From: Pseudomonadota bacterium
GTDB taxonomy: Bacteria > Pseudomonadota > Gammaproteobacteria > JAADHS01
Assembly (NCBI GenBank): GCA_021821045.1
Contig: JAKACW010000002.1
Location: 1 to 64,000 of the forward strand
DNA length: 64,000 bases
Reading direction: 5' to 3'
The position numbers and the translations under genes were made by a program. This document shows positions 58,463 through 64,000 of this stretch, in pieces (positions within the stretch are counted from its first letter, which is position 1; each line of letters starts with the position of its first letter). A model generated the notes under the pieces. It had not been told where the DNA came from and did not search any database. It worked only from the letters and a program-made list of their open reading frames with translations.

Positions 58463-58960
58463 ATGATCTCCATCATCGCCGCCATGGACGAAAATCGGAC
58501 GATCGGCATCGAAAACCGCCTACCTTGGCGCCTGCCGGCGGATTTGCAGTATTTCAGGAAGGTCACGCTCAACAAGCCGGTATTGATGGGGCGTAAGACG
58601 TGGGATTCGATCGGACGACCGTTGCCGGGCCGACGCAACATGGTCGTCACGCGGGATTCCAGCTTTCATGCCCAGGGTTGCGAAGTGTTTCATTCAGTCA
58701 ATGATGCGCTGGCGGCCGCCCGCGGCGCCGAGGAGATCATGGTGATTGGCGGCGCATCGTTTTACGCCCAAATGCTCCCGCGGGCACAGCGGCTCTACAT
58801 CACGCTGCTGCGCGGCGAACACTTTCATGGCGACGCCCATTTTCCCGCGTGGAGCTCGGAAGAATGGCAGCAAATCTGGCGGGAAGACCACCAGCGGGAC
58901 GAAAAAAATCCCCATGACTACAGTTTTATTGTTTATGAAAGACAAAAGGCGCGCGGCTAA
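58463..58960 (+). CDS. folA: Dihydrofolate reductase
   Basis: A 165-aa NADPH enzyme recycling dihydrofolate to THF. Motifs: IAAMDENRTIGIENRLPWRLPADLQYF (catalytic Asp in LPADL, about 27), VLMGRKTWDSIGRPLPGRRN and VIGGASFYAQMLP. ATG 58463, 13 bases after thyA. Its end overlaps a hairpin used by the convergent zapG gene. Confidence 0.97.
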   Translation: MISIIAAMDENRTIGIENRLPWRLPADLQYFRKVTLNKPVLMGRKTWDSIGRPLPGRRNMVVTRDSSFHAQGCEVFHSVNDALAAARGAEEIMVIGGASFYAQMLPRAQRLYITLLRGEHFHGDAHFPAWSSEEWQQIWREDHQRDEKNPHDYSFIVYERQKARG

Positions 58961-58973
58961 CCGCCGTGCGCCC
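58947..58973 (-). terminator. Terminator for zapG overlapping the folA end
   Basis: On the minus strand GGCGCACGGCGG-TTAG-CCGCGCGCC folds with one mismatch/bulge and is followed by TTTTG. It lies about 27 bases past the zapG stop. On the plus strand a T run is missing. Confidence 0.55.
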
Positions 58974-58999
58974 TTCATCAAGTTGGGAATAGGAAAAAA

Positions 59000-59434
59000 T
59001 TAGTGAAAAGTACGCGCGTCCCCGGCGGGCGCGTCAGCGCGCTTTTTTGCGCTAAGCGCCTCCTCCTCAGAGGCGGATTCAGTCGATGACTTTGCAGCAC
59101 CATTGCCACCCGATGCAAGGCGCGGCGCCTCGTCGAGATCCAGCATAACCTGCCCCGAACACAGTTGCTGCGAACCGGAGGCAAGGTGCCGATAGACGGC
59201 CTTGTAGCTTTCCGTCATATGTTGAATAAGCTCGGCGGTCGTTTGAAAGTGGGAGTTAACGTCTTCGCGATATCGCCCGAATTCCTCTTTCATGGACGAA
59301 AGTTCGCCCTCAAGGGATCGGGCCTTGCTCTTGGCCAGCTCGGAGTCGTCGGTCCGACTGCGCCCGAGAACCAACCCATACACAAAACCGCCAACAGTTA
59401 GTGCCACCACAATGATCCACATCCAAAGTTCCAT
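59000..59434 (-). CDS. zapG: ZapG/YhcB family (DUF1043) membrane protein
   Basis: A 144-aa protein with an N-terminal membrane helix (WMWIIVVALTVGGFVYGLVLG), a coiled-coil (LAKSKARSLEGELSSMKEEFGRYREDVNSHFQTTAELIQHMTESYKAVYRHLASGSQQLC) and a disordered, acidic tail (STESASEEEALSAKKR). This is the DUF1043/YhcB layout; E. coli YhcB (ZapG) links cell division with envelope synthesis. GGGAGG precedes ATG 59434. Convergent with folA. Confidence 0.92.
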   Translation of the reverse strand: MELWMWIIVVALTVGGFVYGLVLGRSRTDDSELAKSKARSLEGELSSMKEEFGRYREDVNSHFQTTAELIQHMTESYKAVYRHLASGSQQLCSGQVMLDLDEAPRLASGGNGAAKSSTESASEEEALSAKKRADAPAGDARTFH

Positions 59435-59784
59435 GCTGCCTCCCTCAAGTAAATGCGTTTTTAATCAACTGCCTGAGATCTGTCTTTTTGGCCTTGTGCA
59501 GCTAGCGCCGCCGGCCGCTTTTTTAAAGATGGGATCCGCCGTGCCTACCCTCAGTCAACGAGCAGCCACGAATCCGCGCGACCTAGTGTAGCGAAAAATT
59601 ATGGTCTCGTCTCGTAATTCCCTGAGCGATTACATTGGTTATTGGCGAGATCCGCCGCATGCTCCTCACCATGACTAGGTGTTTAGATTGTCGGTGCTAA
59701 TACAAATCGATCGGCCACCGATCTATTAAGCACCACAAACCGCAAAAATGTGACACCACTCACCCACTTGGAAGCTCACTGACT
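59435..59784. other. Divergent zapG/HDOD spacer
   Basis: 350 bases. I see a GC-rich palindromic stretch GCCGCCGGCCGC near 59507-59518 and AT-rich DNA around 59590-59750. There is no promoter that I would call with confidence, no RNA gene and no protein-like frame. Confidence 0.45.
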
Positions 59785-61509
59785 GTGTCCGAGAAGACGC
59801 TCGACGATCAAGACGATATTCTCGCCCTGCTAACGCAGCGGGCGGAGAAACAGGGCGATTTGCCGATCTTCAACGCCAGTCTCAACAAAGTGCGCCGCAT
59901 CAGTTCCGATCCTGAGTCCCACGCCATGGAGCTGGCGCAGACAATCATGAAGGATGCCAACCTGAGCGTGAAGCTGCTGCGGATCGCGAACTCGCCCTAC
60001 TACAACCGAGGGCTGGGAAAAATATCGTCCATCGCGCGCTCGGTCGTGCTCTTGGGGTTCGACACGATCAAGAACCTGTGCTTGACGCTAAAGTTGCTCG
60101 ACAGCTTTCAAGACGATCATGCAGCAGTCGGCATGCAGCAAATGGTGGCGAGGGCTTACTTGACTGCCGGATTCGTCCGCGACATTTCGTTGAAATGTCG
60201 CGTCAAAGAAATTGAAGAGGCCTACATCTGCGGCCTGTGTCATAACTTGGGCGACATCGCCGTCGCCTATTTCTTGCCGGAAAAGTTCAATGAAATCGTG
60301 GCGCTGCAACGCTCCGGCAAGATACCGTGGTCGCAAGCGCAAGAGAAGGTGCTGGGAACATCCACCGCGAAACTCGGCCAGCACCTCGCCACAACCTGGA
60401 ACTTCCCGACTCGGGTCGTGGGCAACATGCGCCCCTACGACCCGGAGTTGGAAGGTGCCGTTCGCAATCGCGATCAGTTGACTCACGCCATGGTCAGTTT
60501 GAGCAGTGCGGCGGTCGGAAGTCTTTATACCCCCTACGCTGAAGACGGCAAACCGCTGCGCGCTTTGTTCCAAGCGTTGTCCGAAGCAACAGGGATTCGC
60601 GTCGACGCCTTGGAAAGCAGTCTGAATGACTCCTTCCAAATGTCCTGCGAGCTGGCCAAGGAGTATGGCCTCAACCAACGGGTGCTCCAACCGTCGGTGG
60701 CGGAAACGGGCGACCCCTTCCGCGATAAGTTTGCCCGCGAATTCGCCTTCGTGGCATCCGCCCAGCTCAAACCCGGCGCGCCGCCGGCTGCAACACCAGA
60801 AGCGGCTTCGTCGAAGAGAGCAGGCGATCAGGGCACCACGACACTCGTTACCAGCGCTGCGGATCCGAAAGACAAAACGTTAAACACCGTGCTCGGAACA
60901 GAGAAAGTGCAGCCGCGGCCGAGCGCCGGTGCCGATACCACCGCTCAATCATCCGCCCCAACGGGCGTCGCGCCGCCAAAGTCGGCACCGGTGACAAAAG
61001 GTGATCCGATGATGCAGCTGTCGATCATTCAAGAGATCACCACCTTGGTTACCGAATCGGCGCCGCTGAATAAGTTGTTCGTCAAAATCCTCGAGGGCAT
61101 TCATCGTGGAGTCGGATTCGAGCGCACCGCCCTCACCTTGATCTCGCCGGACCGCTCGAACTACATCGGCCGCCTAGCGCTCGGGGAAAACACCGAACCG
61201 CTCAAGCTGCAGTTGTCCGGCGTGATGCGCGAGCGCGTGGACATATTCGCCCGCGTCATGCTCGAGGGCACCGACCTATTCATCGAGGACACCTCGGAGG
61301 GAAGCTGGACCGATGCCATCAAGAAGAACTTCGTGCAGGAATCGGGCGCCTCGAGCTTTATCATCGCCGGCATTCGCGCCGGGCACAAACCCATTGGCAT
61401 GTTCTACGCGGACAATGCGGCGACGAACTATCCTATAACGCCCGACATGCGCCGCGGCTTTCTCCAGTTCGTCGCCCAAGCCCGCTTAGCGATACAGGTG
61501 CGTGGTTAG
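59785..61509 (+). CDS. HDOD-GAF signalling protein
   Basis: A 574-aa cytoplasmic protein. The N-terminal HDOD domain (LPIFNASLNKVRRISSDPESHAMELAQTIMKDANLSVKLLRIANSPYYNRG..., about 26-220) includes VLLGFDTIKNLCLTL and the degenerate HD site CHNLGDIAVAYFLP. After a flexible Ala/Thr/Pro linker (about 325-410) comes a C-terminal GAF-like domain (MMQLSIIQEITTLVTESAPLNKLFVKILEGIHRGVGFERTALTLIS...). HDOD proteins act in second-messenger, chemotaxis and stress signalling, usually without HD phosphohydrolase activity. GTG start 59785 (GGAAG upstream). The ligand of the GAF domain is unknown. Confidence 0.9.
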   Translation: MSEKTLDDQDDILALLTQRAEKQGDLPIFNASLNKVRRISSDPESHAMELAQTIMKDANLSVKLLRIANSPYYNRGLGKISSIARSVVLLGFDTIKNLCLTLKLLDSFQDDHAAVGMQQMVARAYLTAGFVRDISLKCRVKEIEEAYICGLCHNLGDIAVAYFLPEKFNEIVALQRSGKIPWSQAQEKVLGTSTAKLGQHLATTWNFPTRVVGNMRPYDPELEGAVRNRDQLTHAMVSLSSAAVGSLYTPYAEDGKPLRALFQALSEATGIRVDALESSLNDSFQMSCELAKEYGLNQRVLQPSVAETGDPFRDKFAREFAFVASAQLKPGAPPAATPEAASSKRAGDQGTTTLVTSAADPKDKTLNTVLGTEKVQPRPSAGADTTAQSSAPTGVAPPKSAPVTKGDPMMQLSIIQEITTLVTESAPLNKLFVKILEGIHRGVGFERTALTLISPDRSNYIGRLALGENTEPLKLQLSGVMRERVDIFARVMLEGTDLFIEDTSEGSWTDAIKKNFVQESGASSFIIAGIRAGHKPIGMFYADNAATNYPITPDMRRGFLQFVAQARLAIQVRG

Positions 61510-61577
61510 CCCTTGACGCTGAACGCCGGGCGACCCATCCTATCGCGAACCCCGCGCGATCATTTCACGGAGGCGTA

Positions 61578-62318
61578 ATGGAAAGACGTCATGTCTTCAG
61601 CTCCACAGCCGGCCTAGCAGAGGCCGTATGTGCCCATATCGCTCAAGATAGTGCGCAAGCCAAGGGACGCGGGCAGCGGTACACGCTCGCGCTGGCCGGC
61701 GGCGCGACGCCGCGCCTGCTGCATGAAGCCATGGTCAGCTCACAGTGGATGAAAACATTCTGCTGGGATGCAATGGAGTTTTTCTTCGGCGACGAGCGCA
61801 TGGTTCCGCCCGATCACCGCAACAGTAACTATCGAATGGCCTACGAAACCCTCTTCTCGCACGCCCCGATCGCACCCGAACATATTCACAGGATAAAAGG
61901 CGAACTCTCACCGGCCATGGATGCCGCGATTGACTATGAAAAACAGCTTAGAAGACTACTCACTCCGCTCGAAGACGGCTTTCCGCAGTTCGATTTGGTT
62001 TTGCTCGGTTTAGGTGCGGACGGACATGTCGCATCGCTGTTTCCCGACACCGATATACTGAACGAGCGGGAGAAATGGGTCGCGGCAACGTATGTTCAGC
62101 GACTCGAGGCATGGCGAGTGAGCCTGACGTTTCCAGTCCTCAATCGCGCTCGCAAGATTTTCGTGCTGGTGACCGGCGAGAGCAAATCAGATATTGTCGC
62201 AGCAGTGTTCAATGAAGCATCATCTGCGGATCTTCCCGTGAAACGGCTCGCGCCGCGTGGCGAGTTGCACTGGTTCATCGAGAGCAAGGCGGCAAGACAC
62301 GTCGCTGCGACAGCGTAG
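61578..62318 (+). CDS. pgl: 6-phosphogluconolactonase
   Basis: A 246-aa DevB/SOL-type lactonase of the pentose phosphate and Entner-Doudoroff pathways. Motifs: LALAGGATPRLLHEAM (about 36-51), EFFFGDERMVPPDHRNSNYRM and LVLLGLGADGHVASLFPDT (about 137-155). ATG 61578 preceded by GGAGGCGTA. 12 bases before glk, so the two are one operon for glucose entry. A zwf gene is not in the window. Confidence 0.95.
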   Translation: MERRHVFSSTAGLAEAVCAHIAQDSAQAKGRGQRYTLALAGGATPRLLHEAMVSSQWMKTFCWDAMEFFFGDERMVPPDHRNSNYRMAYETLFSHAPIAPEHIHRIKGELSPAMDAAIDYEKQLRRLLTPLEDGFPQFDLVLLGLGADGHVASLFPDTDILNEREKWVAATYVQRLEAWRVSLTFPVLNRARKIFVLVTGESKSDIVAAVFNEASSADLPVKRLAPRGELHWFIESKAARHVAATA

Positions 62319-62330
62319 AGGGATGTAACG

Positions 62331-63350
62331 ATGGCGACAGTACTCGCAGCGGATTTAGGTGGAACAAAAACCCTGGTTCGGTTGGTTCGAACCGCTTCCG
62401 ATGGCCCCGTCCAGGAAACGTTATTCGAACGCCGCTACGAGAGCGGCGACTTCCCATCGATGGACGCCGTGCTGTCGGCTTTTTTCGAGGCCGCGAGCGA
62501 GCGCGGATTGACGGCCGCGCCGAACAGTGCGTGTCTTGCGGTTGCCGGCCCGGTAACAGACCACGGGGCGCATCAAACCGCGAAGGTGACGAATCTTCCG
62601 TGGCAACTGGCAAGCGACAAACTGCAGCGCGATTTCGGCATAGCGCGAGTGCGCCTGGTCAATGACTTCGTCGCGGTCGGATATGGGGTTGCGGCATGGT
62701 CGCGCCGCGATGACGTCGTTGTCTACACAGGGGAAGAGAACGCCGAACGCGTCGCACCGCGCGTTGTTTTGGGCGCGGGCACCGGTCTGGGTGTCTGTCA
62801 GATATTTTATGGCGATAGGGCGTCGCCTTTAGTGTGCGCTTCCGAAGGCGGCCACATGGACTTCGCGGCACAGAACGATCAGCAGTACCGCTTTCGACGC
62901 TTCTTGAGTGAACGCTACGGCCACGTCTCTTATGACCGGGTTGTCTGCGGTTCGGGTATTCGGGATGCATTCTTGTTCTTTGCCAAAGAGGCCGGCAAAG
63001 AACAGGATGAGGCGGTCCAGCGCATCGTCGCCTCGGACAATCCCGCGGCAGCAATTAGCGCGGCATATTCCGAGAATGCACTTTGTCAGGCGGCAATTGG
63101 GTTGTTTTTCGAGATCTATGGTGCGATGGCCGGGAACCTCGCGCTGCTTGCGCTGCCTTTCGGCGGCGTGTTCTTGGCGGGAGGCATCGCACCAAAGCTA
63201 CGCGAACAGCTCCAGTCCTCGCGCTTCGTGCCTTGTTATCTAGACAAGGGCCGGCTCAGCTACATCGTGGAGCGCATACCGGTTTTTCTGATACAGGATA
63301 CCAGCACCGGGTTGGCCGGCGCCGCCTACATCGCGGCGCGGGGCGCCTAA
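62331..63350 (+). CDS. glk: Glucokinase
   Basis: A 339-aa proteobacterial-type glucokinase that uses ATP to make glucose-6-phosphate. ATP loop LAADLGGTKTLVRLVR (about 4-19), catalytic Asp in VRLVNDFVAVGYG (about 102-114), VVLGAGTGLGVCQIF and the sugar-binding SEGGHMDF (about 170). No zinc-binding CXCGXXGC motif, which sets it apart from the ROK family. It overlaps the convergent gene by four bases at its end. Confidence 0.95.
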   Translation: MATVLAADLGGTKTLVRLVRTASDGPVQETLFERRYESGDFPSMDAVLSAFFEAASERGLTAAPNSACLAVAGPVTDHGAHQTAKVTNLPWQLASDKLQRDFGIARVRLVNDFVAVGYGVAAWSRRDDVVVYTGEENAERVAPRVVLGAGTGLGVCQIFYGDRASPLVCASEGGHMDFAAQNDQQYRFRRFLSERYGHVSYDRVVCGSGIRDAFLFFAKEAGKEQDEAVQRIVASDNPAAAISAAYSENALCQAAIGLFFEIYGAMAGNLALLALPFGGVFLAGGIAPKLREQLQSSRFVPCYLDKGRLSYIVERIPVFLIQDTSTGLAGAAYIAARGA

Positions 63351-64000
63351 CGCGGTAACGCGGCGGCGGGTTGCACGTTGACCGGCGTTTCCATGTGAAC
63401 GCTGATTTGATTGAACGGGATGCTCCAGCTGAAATGGTTGCATGCATCGACCGCAAGCTTGTTGAGCAACCGCCGAATGCCAAAGTAATTGGGCGCAGCG
63501 TCGCCGGTAAACGCACCGATGATGGCGATATTTAGACTGGAGGCGGCGGCCTCGTTGAATTCGACGGTCAGCTCTTTCAGATCAGCGGCAAAAGGATGTT
63601 GCTGCAGCTTTTCACGCACATAACCCTCCAACTCGTCTCGAATGCGAGTGGTGATATCGGATTGATAGCGGTAGTCCAGGCCGAGTTCAACCAAGATTCC
63701 GAAGCCTTCTTTGGAAAGATTTCGGGGGTTTTTGCCTAGAAACGTTTCCACGGGATAAGTTTGAATCGAACCGGCAACGGCCAGATCGACATATTCCGGC
63801 GTTTGAGCCAACACCCGCCCGAACGTTTTGTCATCGAGCAGAACGAAATCGTTTTCCCGTGTGGGAAACCAGGCTTCGTTGTCCGCCATCGGGCGTGAGA
63901 TCAGCGTAGCCAGTTCGTCCAGAGACAAACGCAGACGTCCGCCACGCAGCAGGGGGTTAACCAGCGTGGTGTAAACGCTCAGGTTTGCCACGCGCCATGG
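63347..64000 (-). CDS. C-terminal part of a probable MscS-type channel, truncated by the window edge
   Basis: About 217 residues, open to the right edge. The visible part has no membrane helix. It fits the cytoplasmic vestibule of a mechanosensitive channel: an N-terminal beta region (RLRLSLDELATLISRP..., LAVAGSIQTYPVETFLGKNPRN), then the alpha/beta domain (FGILVELGLDYRYQSDITTRIRDELEGYVREKLQQHPF... AASSLNIAIIGAF ... IRRLLNKLAVDACNHFSWSIPFNQISVHM) ending in the I-P-F-x-Q signature of MscS proteins. The first GTG in frame (63991) is probably internal. The assignment rests on this C-terminal pattern only. Confidence 0.6.
   Translation of the reverse strand, partial: PWRVANLSVYTTLVNPLLRGGRLRLSLDELATLISRPMADNEAWFPTRENDFVLLDDKTFGRVLAQTPEYVDLAVAGSIQTYPVETFLGKNPRNLSKEGFGILVELGLDYRYQSDITTRIRDELEGYVREKLQQHPFAADLKELTVEFNEAAASSLNIAIIGAFTGDAAPNYFGIRRLLNKLAVDACNHFSWSIPFNQISVHMETPVNVQPAAALPR

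Overview
This window is a GC-rich chromosomal segment of a gammaproteobacterium. Two things support this: the proteins themselves (YhcB/ZapG, DamX-like, dcm-type and proteobacterial glucokinase families) and the gene order. The blocks hemE-gltD-gltB / damX-like-aroB-aroK-pilQPONM / ponA / malic enzyme / nuclease / rpmE follow the same order as Pseudomonas aeruginosa PAO1 (PA5034-PA5049). rhlB | trxA-rho, thiD-thiE-hemL and lgt-thyA-folA are also gammaproteobacterial neighbourhoods. The host is not a Pseudomonas I can name; it looks like an uncultured or little-studied lineage.

The left end (about 1-6406) is a chromosomal integron. An unusually long IntI (4898-6406) reads rightward. From an attI-like junction at 4760-4766 a cassette array runs leftward with every gene on the minus strand. 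I can place four attC sites (3931-4048, 3518-3634, 915-985, 121-237), and each cassette's 5' end (TTRRRY) matches the R'' box of its own attC, so the cassette borders are exact. Cassette 1 carries a HEPN/AbiU2-like protein. Cassette 2 carries a small ORF broken by one in-frame TGA. Cassette 3 is a 2.6-kb operon of vsr, a C5 methyltransferase and a probable restriction enzyme. Cassette 4 carries an unknown protein whose start codon lies inside the attC core. A fifth cassette, or the end of the array, runs off the window behind a promoter-like sequence.

From 6500 to 8673 lie small toxin-antitoxin-like genes (a DUF4160/DUF2442 cluster and a RelE/ParE-type pair) around a divergent methyltransferase-like protein. 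From 8688 the conserved core begins: haem (hemE) and glutamate synthase (gltBD). At 16044-20255 the order shared with Pseudomonas is interrupted by an islet for surface glycan or glycolipid modification (epimerase, SMR-type transporter, methyltransferase, sulfotransferase, PIG-L deacetylase). The core then resumes with a DamX-like SPOR protein, a WGR protein, a dGTPase, aroB, aroK and the type IV pilus alignment operon pilMNOPQ, which is divergent from ponA.

33054-38838 holds a small unknown protein, citrate synthase, malic enzyme, an M48 protease, a secreted nuclease and ribosomal protein L31. Then come glycogen phosphorylase, rho, trxA, rhlB, mtnB, a membrane fatty-acid-hydroxylase-type protein, a class I cytochrome c, rubredoxin, thiamine genes, hemL, a very large secreted LVIVD-repeat beta-propeller, fbp, rlmI, lgt, thyA, folA, zapG, an HDOD-GAF regulator, pgl, glk and, truncated by the window edge, a probable MscS-type channel.

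Short REP-like palindromes (TGTGGGAGCGG-N-CCGCGA type) recur in at least four intergenic spaces. No rRNA, tRNA or CRISPR array was seen.
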